Positions 34,296 through 42,970 of a stretch of DNA of 64,000 nucleotides are shown here, one piece after another. The notes under the pieces are model-generated. The model did no database searches, was not told the DNA's origin, and worked only from the letters and a program-made list of their open reading frames with translations. Origin of the DNA: Pseudomonas sp. MWU15-20650 (GTDB lineage: Bacteria; Pseudomonadota; Gammaproteobacteria; Pseudomonadales; Pseudomonadaceae). The position numbers were made by a program, and so were the translations under genes. Every line of letters begins with the position of its first letter. Within the stretch, counting starts at the first letter, position 1. The stretch spans positions 1 through 64,000 of the forward strand of contig NZ_JALJFG010000020.1 of the NCBI RefSeq assembly GCF_023242475.1, given 5' to 3'.

Positions 34296-36218
34296 ATGCC
34301 TGCATTCACCAAGATCCTGATCGCCAACCGCGGCGAAATCGCCTGCCGCCTCCAGCGCACCGCCCAGGCATTGGGCTACAGGACCGTCGCCGTCTACAGC
34401 GTCGCCGACGCCCAGGCCCTGCACGTGCAGATCGCCGACGAAGCCGTCAACATCGGCGCTGCCCCGGTGCAGCAGTCCTACCTCAACATCCCGGCCATTC
34501 TCGAAGCGGCCAGGCTCACCGGCGCTGACGCGATTCACCCCGGCTACGGCTTCCTCTCCGAAAACCCCGATTTCGCCCGTGCCTGCGCACAAGCCGGGCT
34601 GGTCTTTATCGGCCCCAGCGCCGAGGCCATCGAGCTGATGGGCAGCAAGCGCTTGTCCAAACTCGCCATGCTCGAGGCCGGTGTGCCGTGCATTACCGGC
34701 TACCAAGGCAGTGCGCAGGACGACGTTACCCTGCAACAAGAGGCCCAGCGCATTGGCTTTCCGCTGATGATCAAAGCCAGCGCCGGCGGCGGTGGGCGTG
34801 GCATGCGCCTGGTCCACGACAGCACGCAACTGCAAGACCAACTGCGCACGGCCCGGTCCGAAGCCCTGAACGCCTTCGGCAGCGACGAACTGATCCTCGA
34901 ACAGGCCCTGGTCGACCCGCGCCACGTCGAAATCCAACTGTTCGGCGACAGCCACGGCGACCTCATTTACCTGGGCGAACGCGACTGCTCGATTCAGCGT
35001 CGCCACCAGAAAGTCATCGAAGAAGCGCCCTGCCCCGTCATGACCCCGACGTTGCGGCACGCCATGGGCGAAGCCGCGCTCAAGGCCGGGCGCGCGGTGA
35101 ATTACGTCGGCGCCGGCACCGTGGAATTCCTGCTCGATCGCAATGGCCGCTTCTATTTCCTGGAAATGAACACCCGCCTGCAAGTGGAGCACCCGGTCAC
35201 CGAGCTGATCACAGGCCTGGACCTGGTGGACTGGCAACTGAGAATCGCCGCCGGTGAACCGCTGCCACTCAAGCAAGCCGACGTGACCCTGAGCGGCCAC
35301 GCCATGGAAGTGCGCCTCTACGCTGAAGACCCGGCTCAAGGTTTCCTGCCGCAGACCGGCGACGTACTGCGCTGGGAGCCGGCCGACGGCGTACGGATTG
35401 ACCACGGTGTTGTAGAAGGCCAGCGCATCAGCCCGTTCTATGACCCGATGCTGGGCAAGATCATCGCCCACGGCGCTACCCGCGAAGAAGCCCGGCGAAA
35501 ATTGCTGCGGGCCGTGGAAGACACGGTATTGCTGGGGATGGCGACCAATCAGCGACTGCTTGCCGACCTGCTCAAGCACCCGAACTTTATCGGCGGCGCG
35601 TTCAGCACCGGCTTGATCGCCGAGCACTTCAACGAGATTGCCCCCCCGACCTTGACGGCTGAACACAGCGCCCTGGCTGCCGCGCTGTTTTACCAACACA
35701 GCGCCGCGACCCACCGCCAGGACTTATCCGGCTGGCGCAACAACGCCAGCGTGGCGTGGACCTATCGCCTGGCCATAAACGACGACGTCCAGGTGATCGC
35801 GGTCAGCGTGCTGGCCGCCAACCACCTGCAAGCCAATGGCATCGACATCCGCCATCTGAGCACCGATGGCCGTTGGGCCACCGTCGTACTCAATGGCATC
35901 CGCCGCCGTGTCGCTTACCACCTTGATGACACCCAGCTGTGGCTGCCCGGCGTGAAGGTGATCAACCGCACCCAACACATCGCCAACCGCCAGGCCGAAC
36001 CCGATGGCGGCAGCGTCAAGGCGCCGATGGACGGCGCTATCGTCGACGTGCGTGTACGCGTGGGCGACAGCGTCAGTAAAGGCCAACTGCTGGTGGTGCT
36101 CGAAGCGATGAAAATGGAACATCCACTGACCGCGGGCATCGACGGCATCGTCAAGGGTGTGCAGGTGGTGACGGGCGATCAGGTGCGCAATCGTCAGGTT
36201 CTGCTGGAGATCGAATAA
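34296..36218 (+). CDS. atuF: Geranyl-CoA carboxylase alpha (biotin) subunit AtuF
   Basis: This 640-residue protein combines biotin carboxylase (ILIANRGEIACR, IHPGYGFLSENPDFA, KASAGGGGRGMRLV, RDCSIQRRHQKVIEEAP, FLEMNTRLQVEHPVTE) with a C-terminal biotinyl domain. The biotin lysine is in EAMKMEH, near residue 605. It carboxylates its own biotin with ATP and bicarbonate for AtuC. The ATG at 34296 has AAGGGG seven bases upstream; an in-frame extension to 34182 runs through a REPIN and is rejected. In P. aeruginosa atuG and atuH follow, but here an unrelated exonuclease gene comes next. Confidence 0.93.
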   Translation: MPAFTKILIANRGEIACRLQRTAQALGYRTVAVYSVADAQALHVQIADEAVNIGAAPVQQSYLNIPAILEAARLTGADAIHPGYGFLSENPDFARACAQAGLVFIGPSAEAIELMGSKRLSKLAMLEAGVPCITGYQGSAQDDVTLQQEAQRIGFPLMIKASAGGGGRGMRLVHDSTQLQDQLRTARSEALNAFGSDELILEQALVDPRHVEIQLFGDSHGDLIYLGERDCSIQRRHQKVIEEAPCPVMTPTLRHAMGEAALKAGRAVNYVGAGTVEFLLDRNGRFYFLEMNTRLQVEHPVTELITGLDLVDWQLRIAAGEPLPLKQADVTLSGHAMEVRLYAEDPAQGFLPQTGDVLRWEPADGVRIDHGVVEGQRISPFYDPMLGKIIAHGATREEARRKLLRAVEDTVLLGMATNQRLLADLLKHPNFIGGAFSTGLIAEHFNEIAPPTLTAEHSALAAALFYQHSAATHRQDLSGWRNNASVAWTYRLAINDDVQVIAVSVLAANHLQANGIDIRHLSTDGRWATVVLNGIRRRVAYHLDDTQLWLPGVKVINRTQHIANRQAEPDGGSVKAPMDGAIVDVRVRVGDSVSKGQLLVVLEAMKMEHPLTAGIDGIVKGVQVVTGDQVRNRQVLLEIE

Positions 36219-36292
36219 GTCCCTAGGCGGAACTACAAGGCCCGGCTACGCTCTATCCCCATCAGGAAGGGACGAGTACGGGAACCTGCACG

Positions 36293-36835
36293 ATGCCTCA
36301 TTGGCTGATTATTGACCTTGAAGCCACAACGGATGAAGGCGGCTGGCCCGTGACGGAGATGGAAGTCATCGAGATCGGCGCCAGCCTGGTCAACCGCCAG
36401 GGCCGCGAACTGGATCACTTCCAGCGTTTTGTGCGGCCGCTGCGTCGACCATTGCTGACACCCTTCTGTCGTCAACTCACCCATATCACCCAGGCCAACA
36501 TGGACGCTGCTGCACCGATAACCGAGGTGTGGCCGCTGTTCGAGCGCTGGCTGGGCCAGCATCGGGCGCGCCTGGAAGGTTGGGCCAGCTGGGGCGATTA
36601 TGACCGCGTACAACTGGAGCTCGAATGGCAGCGCCATGGCCTGGCCAGTGCGCTGCTTGAGATACCCCATGTGAACCTCAAGCAGCGCTTCGCCAAGGCC
36701 CGGCGCCTGGACAAACCGCTGGGGCTCAATGGCGCCCTGCAACTGGCGGGGATGCAGTTCCATGGCCAGCAGCATCGGGCACTGGAGGACGCACGTAACA
36801 CCGCACGCCTGCTGCCCTTGATTTTGCCGGTCTAG
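36293..36835 (+). CDS. DEDDh-type 3'-5' exonuclease
   Basis: This 180-residue single-domain nuclease shows the four acidic positions and His of the DEDDh superfamily: IIDLEATT (Asp8, Glu10), a middle Asp in WASWGDYDRVQL, and HRALEDARNTARL with the catalytic His and last Asp. It resembles the short ERI1/KapD-like exonucleases that trim RNA or DNA ends; the substrate is unknown. It follows atuF by 74 bp without an evident terminator, but its function has no link to terpene catabolism. Confidence 0.85.
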   Translation: MPHWLIIDLEATTDEGGWPVTEMEVIEIGASLVNRQGRELDHFQRFVRPLRRPLLTPFCRQLTHITQANMDAAAPITEVWPLFERWLGQHRARLEGWASWGDYDRVQLELEWQRHGLASALLEIPHVNLKQRFAKARRLDKPLGLNGALQLAGMQFHGQQHRALEDARNTARLLPLILPV

Positions 36836-36898
36836 GCAGCTTCCCTGGGCTTGGGCATACTGGCCGACCTTTCCAGACCCTTTTCCGAGGATTCACCC

Positions 36899-37183
36899 AT
36901 GTTCAAAGTCAACGAGTACTTCGACGGCACCGTCAAGTCGATCGCTTTCGGCACCGCAGAAGGTCCGGCGACCATCGGCGTGATGGCTCCGGGTGAATAC
37001 GAATTCGGCACCGCCCAGCGTGAGATCATGCACGTGGTGTCCGGCGCCCTGACCGTCAAGCTGCCAGACGCCAACGCGTGGGAAACCTTCGCCGCCGGCA
37101 GCCAGTTCAACGTACCGGCCAACAGCAAGTTCCAACTCAAGGTCGCGGTCGATACCGCTTACCTGTGCGAATACCGCGGCTAA
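36899..37183 (+). CDS. ppnP: Pyrimidine/purine nucleoside phosphorylase PpnP
   Basis: This 94-residue cupin-like protein has the same length as E. coli PpnP (YaiE, DUF1255). It shows FKVNEYFDGTVKSIAF, TIGVMAPGEYEFGT, EIMHVVSGALTVKLP and FNVPANSKFQLKV. It splits nucleosides with phosphate for salvage. The ATG at 36899 with GAGG upstream is preferred over an upstream in-frame start at 36851. A strong bidirectional terminator follows. Confidence 0.92.
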   Translation: MFKVNEYFDGTVKSIAFGTAEGPATIGVMAPGEYEFGTAQREIMHVVSGALTVKLPDANAWETFAAGSQFNVPANSKFQLKVAVDTAYLCEYRG

Positions 37184-37196
37184 GCGTTCGAGCGGT

Positions 37197-37235
37197 CAAA
37201 AAAACGCCCGTCTCCCAGGAGACGGGCGTTTTTTA
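37197..37235. terminator. Bidirectional Rho-independent terminator
   Basis: AACGCCCGTCTCC pairs with GGAGACGGGCGTT around a CA loop, flanked by A-runs on the left and T-runs on the right. It ends both ppnP (plus) and the MOSC gene (minus), whose stop codon at 37233-37235 lies in the T-run. Confidence 0.95.
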
Positions 37236-38039
37236 TTCCAGCACCGTCACCGGCATCCCGACCGCCAGTTGGCCGATACCATCGTTGACCAGGTTCTGGC
37301 CAAACATCACATCCCCATCCTGCTCGCGATAGGTCTTGAGGGTCGTCAACGGTTCGCGGTCGTCGCTGCGTTCGCCACTGCTGGGATCGATGGTGGTGAG
37401 GATGCAGCGTGAGCAGGACTTGACCACGCGAAACTCCACGTCGCCGATGCGCAAGCGCTTCCAGCCATCTTCGGCAAAGGCCTCGCTGCCCTCGATCACC
37501 AGGTTGGGGCGAAAACGCAGCATGTCCATGGGCCGACCGATGCGTTGGGACAGGTCGTCCAACGAGGCTTGGCCAATGAGTAGCAACGGGAACCCATCGG
37601 CAAACCCGACCTGGTCATCGTCCCGGCCGTAGCCATCTTGTGTGGTGCGCGCACGCTCAAGTGGCACCTGCACCAGGCGCGTCGGCTTGCCGATAAAATC
37701 ACTGACCCAGGCCGCCGCTTCGTCGCCCGCGTCCGGCACACGCAACGTGTCGCGCCAGATCGTGACGCCGCGCAACGGGGCCGCGCTGCCCGGCAGCGCC
37801 ACCTCCAGCGGTGCAGTGCCCGGTGTACTCAGGGTCAGGCCACCGGCAGCGTTCCACAGGGCCGACAACTGGCTCATCTTCGCCACAGCCCGCTGCGTGA
37901 GGAAACGGCCGCTGGCTTCGTCCACCAGCATCCAGCGTCGATCTCCGTCCAGCCCGAGTTTATCCAGGCCGATGTGCTGCAAGGTTTCGGCCTTGCCGGA
38001 CTTCAGGGGGTAACGGTAGAGCGCGCTGAGACGAAGCAT
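37233..38039 (-). CDS. MOSC-domain protein (YcbX-like)
   Basis: This 268-residue protein has an N-terminal MOSC_N beta-barrel (LSALYRYPLKSGKAE, LDGDRRWMLVDEASGRFLT) and a MOSC domain with RPNLVIEGSEAFAED and VKSCSRCILTTIDPSSGE, which holds the cysteine expected to bind molybdenum cofactor sulfur. Relatives such as YcbX reduce N-hydroxylated bases and amines with electrons from a reductase. There is no fused ferredoxin domain, so an external partner would be needed. It is transcribed alone toward the shared terminator. Confidence 0.88.
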   Translation of the reverse strand: MLRLSALYRYPLKSGKAETLQHIGLDKLGLDGDRRWMLVDEASGRFLTQRAVAKMSQLSALWNAAGGLTLSTPGTAPLEVALPGSAAPLRGVTIWRDTLRVPDAGDEAAAWVSDFIGKPTRLVQVPLERARTTQDGYGRDDDQVGFADGFPLLLIGQASLDDLSQRIGRPMDMLRFRPNLVIEGSEAFAEDGWKRLRIGDVEFRVVKSCSRCILTTIDPSSGERSDDREPLTTLKTYREQDGDVMFGQNLVNDGIGQLAVGMPVTVLE

Positions 38040-38077
38040 GGGCCTGCATTCCTGGGAAACAAAGTGTCATCCTAAAG

Positions 38078-39013
38078 TCAGGCGGGCACTTCGTCCAACA
38101 TCAGTCGCTGGCGCACCACATCCACCAGCTTGTCCGGCTGGAATTTGGAGAGGAAATTGTCGCACCCGACTTTCTTGACCATCGAGTCGTTGAAACTGCC
38201 CGACAACGAGGTGTGCAGCACCACGTAGAGGCCACGTAAACGCGGGTCGTTGCGGATCTCGGTGGTGAGCCGGTAGCCATCCATCTCGGGCATTTCGGCA
38301 TCGGTGAAGATCATCAGCAGTTTGTCGGTCATCACCTGGCCACTGTCAGCCCAGGCTTTGAGCATGTTCAGCGCCTTGAGGCCATCACTGGCGATGTGCA
38401 TCTTCACGCCCAACTGGCCCAGGGTGTCACGCAACTGCGAAAGAGCCACGTTGGAGTCGTCTACCAGCAGCACTTCACGGCCACGGGCGCGTTCCAATAC
38501 CGGGTCTTCGAGTTTTTCACGGGAGACCTTGGCGTTGTAGGGCACGATCTCGGCGAGCACTTTTTCCACATCGATGATTTCCACCAACTGGTCATCGACC
38601 TTGCTGATGGCCGTGAGGTAATGCTGGCGACCGGCACTGGTCGGCGGCGGCAGGATCGATTCCCAGGTCATGTTGACGATGCGGTCGACGCCGCCCACCA
38701 GGAACGCCTGCACCGAGCGGTTGTACTCGGTAACGATGATGGTGCTGTTGGGCCCAGGCACCAACGGACGCATGCCGATGGCCTGGGACAGGTCGATCAC
38801 CGGCAAGGTCTGGCCACGCAGGTTGACCACGCCGCACACAAAGGGATGGCGCTGCGGCATCAGGGTCAGCTTGGGCAGTTGCAGCACTTCCTGCACTTTA
38901 AACACGTTGATCGCGAACAGCTGCCGTCCGGCCAGGCGAAACATGAGAATCTCCAGGCGATTCTCACCCACCAGTTGCGTGCGTTGATCTACGGTGTCGA
39001 GAATGCCGGCCAT
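38078..39013 (-). CDS. cheV: Chemotaxis scaffold/receiver protein CheV
   Basis: This 311-residue protein has a CheW domain (residues ~18-160: ILMFRLAGRQLFAINVFKVQ, VVNLRGQTLPVIDLS) joined to a receiver domain from about 180 (LLVDDSNVALSQL, phospho-acceptor in IFTDAEMPEMDGYRL, LSKFQPDKLVDVV). It couples some chemoreceptors to CheA and may adjust signalling by phosphorylation. The upstream region contains a FliA-type promoter, placing it in the late flagellar regulon although it lies 4 kb from the main cluster. Confidence 0.95.
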   Translation of the reverse strand: MAGILDTVDQRTQLVGENRLEILMFRLAGRQLFAINVFKVQEVLQLPKLTLMPQRHPFVCGVVNLRGQTLPVIDLSQAIGMRPLVPGPNSTIIVTEYNRSVQAFLVGGVDRIVNMTWESILPPPTSAGRQHYLTAISKVDDQLVEIIDVEKVLAEIVPYNAKVSREKLEDPVLERARGREVLLVDDSNVALSQLRDTLGQLGVKMHIASDGLKALNMLKAWADSGQVMTDKLLMIFTDAEMPEMDGYRLTTEIRNDPRLRGLYVVLHTSLSGSFNDSMVKKVGCDNFLSKFQPDKLVDVVRQRLMLDEVPA

Positions 39014-39075
39014 TAAAAGCTCCTGATATACGCGTGGGTTTCGCGCTGAGGGATTGTGCTACTTACTAACACTTG

Positions 39076-39102
39076 TTATCGGCGGCAAGCGCCAGACCTT
39101 GA
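39076..39102 (-). promoter_or_regulatory. FliA (sigma-28) promoter of cheV
   Basis: On the minus strand TCAAGGTC (39102-39095) is followed after 11 bases by GCCGATAA (39083-39076). The -10 is a perfect match and the -35 matches 5 of 8 positions of the TAAAGTTT-N11-GCCGATAA consensus. It lies about 60 bases upstream of the cheV ATG. Confidence 0.8.
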
Positions 39103-39129
39103 CCCCTGTAAAATGCCACGTAAATGCAT

Positions 39130-39148
39130 TGATGTCACACTGACATCA
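39130..39148. repeat. Perfect palindrome, operator-like
   Basis: TGATGTCA (39130-39137) and TGACATCA (39141-39148) form an 8-bp inverted repeat around CAC. It lies 28 bp upstream of the cheV FliA promoter and 420 bp upstream of the plus-strand gene at 39568. The protein that might bind is not known. Confidence 0.5.
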
Positions 39149-39261
39149 TGCTTTACTGCAATTGCCTCTCCCTGGGGCAAAACGACGGCCTTGCGCGACA
39201 CTCAAATCGACGCGAGGTTCCGCCATGTAAGGGATTCCCCTATACACAATCAGGCCCAACC

Positions 39262-39466
39262 TGATATTCGCGATATCTAATAGCCATTAATGTGACGCCA
39301 TTCTCATTGCATGAATGGAGTCAGGCTTTTGTTTGCCATGCCAAGCCCACGGCCCACGGGTCTTTCAGGCACTTACGTGTCGGCAACTGAAGGTGTGCAA
39401 ACGCCCCGAATAGCGGGGGCCATGCACGGCTTTCGTGAGTATTCCAATAACGGTCCTACGAAAGTC
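39262..39466 (+). ncRNA. Possible structured leader or small RNA (several hairpins)
   Basis: The 554-bp cheV-39568 gap contains no convincing gene but several inverted repeats: GATAT/ATATC at 39262-39276, CCATTC/GAATGG at 39298-39318, TTCAG…CTGAA enclosing GCAC/GTGT near 39363-39391, GCCCC/GGGGC near 39402-39420, and CTTTCGT (39430-39436) with ACGAAAG (39458-39464). Base composition is lower in GC than in neighbouring genes. A folded 5' leader of the 39568 gene or a separate sRNA is possible. No known riboswitch consensus was recognised. Confidence 0.3.
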
Positions 39467-39567
39467 TCAGAAGCGACCTACAGATTCCAGTCATATTTCA
39501 GCGCTAGTTTTAAGCCATTCACCCGGTGCGACATCTCATCACCCGACCTTATGTTGTGGAGACTTGT

Positions 39568-40017
39568 ATGATGAATAGCGCAAACGAATGGCAAACTGCA
39601 CTTCCCGAGTTTCTGCTGGAAGCCGAAATGCTGCTGGCCAAGTCGCAAGAGTGCCTGAGCCATCTGCATCTGATCCGCAACGATAGCGACGCCATCGACT
39701 GCATGAAAGCAAGCCTGGCCAAACTGGCTGAAAAGGCCGAGGGCCTGGCTTTGCAGGCGATCAGCGAGTTCTCCCGGCATCTTCAATACCTGATCGCTAA
39801 CGCCGTGAGCCCCATGCAACTGCATGACCAGGCGCTGGATGCCCTGCACGACTGCCTGACGTTGCTGGCCTGGCAACTGGAACTGATCGACACCCGTACG
39901 GGCGAACTGGGCCTGGATGAAAGTGAGCAAACTTCATTGATTGCGACGGTCACCTTGCAGATCCCGCAAAGAGACTATGGCTATAAACCGCAGCAACGTC
40001 TGCATCACACAGGTTGA
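39568..40017 (+). CDS. Uncharacterised helical protein, Hpt-like in appearance
   Basis: This 149-residue ORF starts at ATG 39568 (second ATG 39571) with GGAG at 39558-39561. The sequence is rich in Leu, Ala, Glu and Gln and predicted by eye to be almost all alpha-helical (FLLEAEMLLAKSQECLSHLH, LAKLAEKAEGLALQAISEFS, LDALHDCLTLLAWQLELID). That recalls four-helix signalling domains such as Hpt, but no HxxKG phosphorylation motif is present, so phosphotransfer is not supported. It lies between cheV and a two-component pair and could relate to either. I do not recognise the family. Confidence 0.6.
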   Translation: MMNSANEWQTALPEFLLEAEMLLAKSQECLSHLHLIRNDSDAIDCMKASLAKLAEKAEGLALQAISEFSRHLQYLIANAVSPMQLHDQALDALHDCLTLLAWQLELIDTRTGELGLDESEQTSLIATVTLQIPQRDYGYKPQQRLHHTG

Positions 40018-40291
40018 GGCGCGAGCAGGTCGTATTTAATACCTGGGTTATCCAAAAACGACCGTCACCCTAAAAAGGCGTCATCGATTTGCGGGCAAAA
40101 TAAATATCAATTAGCCATCCATGCGTTAACCCTGCAAACCCACTCTAATAATTAAAACAACTGCCCTCTTTGAACGCTGGGATTACCGCCCAGGGTATTG
40201 GCGTGGTTAATACATCAGACGGGCACGGCGCCAGGCGACCAACGGTAATAGTGGTGGTACTATGCCCCGCTCGAAGTGATTCAACTTCATT

Positions 40292-41281
40292 ATGGATAAC
40301 AACGATTCGGCACCGCATTCCCAACAGAGCCCCGTCAGCCGCCGTGACCGGTCTTCCAGCCGCGAACCCTCATTGGCTCCATCCGCTATGTACGCCAGCC
40401 TCAAGTCACTTATCGCAAGGTCCGTGCCCCGCCGCCATGCTCGTCGCATCATCATTGCCCTGTGCCTGTGCTCGCTGTCGGTCAGCCTGTGGGCGTACCT
40501 GCAAGCGGCGCCGCTGCCGTTAGTGGTCCTGATACTCAACCTGGCTACATGGGTGGTGGTGGGTCTGCAACAGTGGAGTTCGCGTAAATCCATCAAGTTC
40601 CAGCCCCAGGAGTTGGCCGACCGCCTGCTGCAAGTCCAGGAAAACGAGCGCCATCGCCTCAGTCGCGAACTGCACGACGATATCGGCCAACTGCTGACCG
40701 CCGCCAAGCTGCAAAGCGAATGGCTGCAACGCCGCTTGCCGCAAGACCTGCAAAGCCAATGCTCGGTGCTGTGCAACACCCTCACTGAAACCCTGGCCAA
40801 GGTGCGCGACGTGTCCGCCATCCTCAACCCGCGCCAATTGGCCAGCCTGGGCCTGGAAGCCAGCCTGCGCGCGCACTTGCTCAAGACCCTGGAAAACACC
40901 CAGGTAAGCTGGAGCCTGGAATGCCAGCAGCGGTTGACCGGTATCCCCGAAGAAACGGCCGTGGCGGCCTTTCGCATCACCCAGGAAGCCGTGACCAACA
41001 TGCTCCGTCACGCCCAGGCGCATAATTTGCTGGTGCGCCTGCAACGCCTGCCCGAGGGCCTGTCGCTGATGATCTGCGATGACGGCCTGGGTTTCTCGCC
41101 CGCCATCAACCCTGGCAGGGAAGGCCAACGGGGCATGGCGGGTATGTCCGAGCGGATAGATCAACTGGGGGGCAACTTGTCCGTCAGCAGCCAGCCAGGC
41201 AAAGGGACGCGGATCGAAGCGCTTTTCCCCTGGGCGCCCCGCGCCCTCCAACGGGCCAGCGCCCCTAAGGTTCTCGAGTGA
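40292..41281 (+). CDS. NarX/UhpB-type sensor histidine kinase
   Basis: This 329-residue kinase of the HisKA_3 class has two adjacent transmembrane helices (about residues 50-68 and 73-92). The dimerisation/phosphorylation helix reads QENERHRLSRELHDDIGQLL (His in ELHDD), followed by an ATPase domain with FRITQEAVTNMLRHAQAH and GRGMAG-like GQRGMAGMSERI. There is almost no periplasmic loop, so sensing is probably within the membrane or through a partner. Its TGA overlaps the next gene's GTG. The start at 40292 lacks a strong ribosome-binding site; ATG 40388 is an alternative. The 274 bp upstream (40018-40291) show no gene or clear site. Confidence 0.85.
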   Translation: MDNNDSAPHSQQSPVSRRDRSSSREPSLAPSAMYASLKSLIARSVPRRHARRIIIALCLCSLSVSLWAYLQAAPLPLVVLILNLATWVVVGLQQWSSRKSIKFQPQELADRLLQVQENERHRLSRELHDDIGQLLTAAKLQSEWLQRRLPQDLQSQCSVLCNTLTETLAKVRDVSAILNPRQLASLGLEASLRAHLLKTLENTQVSWSLECQQRLTGIPEETAVAAFRITQEAVTNMLRHAQAHNLLVRLQRLPEGLSLMICDDGLGFSPAINPGREGQRGMAGMSERIDQLGGNLSVSSQPGKGTRIEALFPWAPRALQRASAPKVLE

Positions 41282-41937
41282 CCTGCAATTTACTCCTGGT
41301 GGATGACCACGCCCTGATTCGCGCCGGCGTACGCGCGTTGATCCAGGATATTCCAGGCTACGCCGTGATCGGCGAAGCCAGCGACGGTGCGCAATTGCTG
41401 GAGTCATTCAGCGCCTTGCAGCCGGATATCGTCTTGCTGGACCTGTCGATGAAACACACCGGCGGCCTGGATGCCTTGCAGCAACTCAAGAGCGCCTACC
41501 CCAAGAGCAAGGTGCTGATCCTGTCGATGCACACCGACCCCGAGCTGATCATGCGCGCGCTGGAGTCCGGCGCCCACGGCTACCTGCTCAAGGACACCAC
41601 CGCCAACGAGCTGGAACACGCGCTGCTGGCCCTGCGCAACAACGAGCGCTACCTGAGCCCCGCCATTGCCCACACGGTGATCAATCAGGCGCTGATCCGC
41701 AGCCAGGGGCCCTACGTGCCCGTCGCCCACAGCCATAACCTCACGGCGCGCCAGCTGGAAATCCTGCGCTTGATCGTACGCGGCAAGTCCACCCGGGAAA
41801 TTGCCCTGGGCCTGGGCCTGAGCATCAAGACCGTCGAAGCACACCGCTCGCAGATCATGAAGCGCTTGCAGATATTCGACGTGGCCGGCCTGGTGTTATT
41901 CGCCGTTCGCGAGCAGATCATCAGCCTGGACGACTAG
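41278..41937 (+). CDS. NarL/LuxR-family response regulator
   Basis: This 219-residue regulator has a receiver domain (DD at residues 9-10, phospho-acceptor Asp55 in IVLLDLSMKHTGG, KDTTANELEHAL) and a LuxR-type helix-turn-helix at the C-terminus (LTARQLEILRLIVRGKSTRE, LGLSIKTVEAHRSQIMKRL). It starts at GTG 41278, overlapping the kinase stop, with AAGG seven bases upstream. It is the cognate partner of the preceding kinase; target genes are unknown. Its last 42 bases overlap the converging yegS gene. Confidence 0.88.
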   Translation: MTCNLLLVDDHALIRAGVRALIQDIPGYAVIGEASDGAQLLESFSALQPDIVLLDLSMKHTGGLDALQQLKSAYPKSKVLILSMHTDPELIMRALESGAHGYLLKDTTANELEHALLALRNNERYLSPAIAHTVINQALIRSQGPYVPVAHSHNLTARQLEILRLIVRGKSTREIALGLGLSIKTVEAHRSQIMKRLQIFDVAGLVLFAVREQIISLDD

Positions 41938-42816
41938 CGGCGAGCCCAGTGGCAGGTGCACGCGCAGGGCCTTGGGTAAGGCGCAGAAGCGCAGGTCATC
42001 GCCTTTCAACGGTTCGCCGTCCAAGTTGATGTACAGCCCTTCGGCCACTTTGATCTCGACCCAGGGCAGTCGCGCCCGCACAAACATCGTGTCCAGGCCC
42101 CAGCCGTCACTCATCAGGGTCAGCAAGGTGCCGACCACTTCCTGAGGCGCCGGCAAGATGCTGATATCCAGCAAGCCATCATCGGCCAATGCTCCCGGGC
42201 ACAACACGTGCCCGCCACCGGCCTGGCGACCGTTGCCGATACCCAGTGCGAGCAAGTCACCTTTCCAGTGAAACCCCGGCCCTTCCAGCTCGCCATAGGC
42301 GGCCTTCAACTCACTGAAGCGTGTCAGGCCGGTGAACAGGTAAGCGGCGCCACCGAGCACTTTTTTCAAATCTTCGGAGGTGTTGGCGGTGACCTGGCTG
42401 CCAAAGCCGCCAGTGGCCATATTGAGGAAGACCTGCCCGCCGACCTGGCCGAGGTCGATGGCCTTGGGGGCGACGTCCAGCAGTGCCAGGGCGTCTGCCG
42501 GTTGCAATGGCACACCGGCGGCGCGGGCGAAATCGTTGGCGGTGCCCAGCGGCATCAGCACCAGGCCGGCATCGGTCTTGGCCAGCACCATCGCCTCGGC
42601 TACATCGCGCAGGGTGCCGTCGCCGCCGCCGGCGATGATGTGCGTATACCCGCCCTCCAGCGCCTCGTTGACCAGGCGCTGGGCATCGCCGCCCTCCCAG
42701 GTCACCCGCACCGCCAGCTCCCAACCCTGCTCGCGCCGGGCGAGCACGGCAGCGCGCACCTCCTCGTTGAGGGCTTGCTTGCCGTGAAGGATTAACAGTG
42801 CCTTGGGGGTGCTCAT
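41896..42816 (-). CDS. yegS: Lipid kinase YegS-like protein
   Basis: This 306-residue diacylglycerol-kinase-fold protein has HIIAGGGDGTLRDVAEAM (ATP-binding GGGDGT), LMPLGTANDFARAAGVP, and the C-terminal beta domain with GIGNGRQAGGGHVLCPGA and DGLLDISILP. YegS phosphorylates lipids such as phosphatidylglycerol in vitro; the physiological substrate is not settled. AGGAG lies upstream of the ATG at 42816. It overlaps the end of the response-regulator gene by 42 bp on the opposite strand. Confidence 0.9.
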   Translation of the reverse strand: MSTPKALLILHGKQALNEEVRAAVLARREQGWELAVRVTWEGGDAQRLVNEALEGGYTHIIAGGGDGTLRDVAEAMVLAKTDAGLVLMPLGTANDFARAAGVPLQPADALALLDVAPKAIDLGQVGGQVFLNMATGGFGSQVTANTSEDLKKVLGGAAYLFTGLTRFSELKAAYGELEGPGFHWKGDLLALGIGNGRQAGGGHVLCPGALADDGLLDISILPAPQEVVGTLLTLMSDGWGLDTMFVRARLPWVEIKVAEGLYINLDGEPLKGDDLRFCALPKALRVHLPLGSPLVVQADDLLANGE

Positions 42817-42920
42817 TGCGGGGAATCTCCTGGGTCAAAGGTACATGAAGGATGTTGACCTTTGGGCAGGGGAAAAAAGTCTGTGGGATGGAAAATTAAA
42901 ACGCCGGCAGATCCAAATGA

Positions 42921-42943
42921 GGGAGCAAGCCCCCTCCCACATT
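42921..42943. repeat. Single REP arm
   Basis: GGGAGCAAGCCCCCTCCCAC is one arm of the GTGGGA…TCCCAC repeat family. It lies between yegS and the DUF2802 gene with no inverted partner nearby. Confidence 0.7.
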
Positions 42944-42970
42944 TGAACCGAGATCGACAGGCAAGACCGG

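Noticed and set aside
39340..39470. Known riboswitch such as a cyclic-di-GMP or cobalamin element
   Set aside because: The hairpins do not contain the conserved core bases of those classes as far as I can recall, so only an unspecified structured region is reported.
39311..39571. 86-codon plus-strand ORF upstream of the helical protein
   Set aside because: No ribosome-binding site, atypical composition, and it overlaps several hairpins and the start of the better-supported gene.
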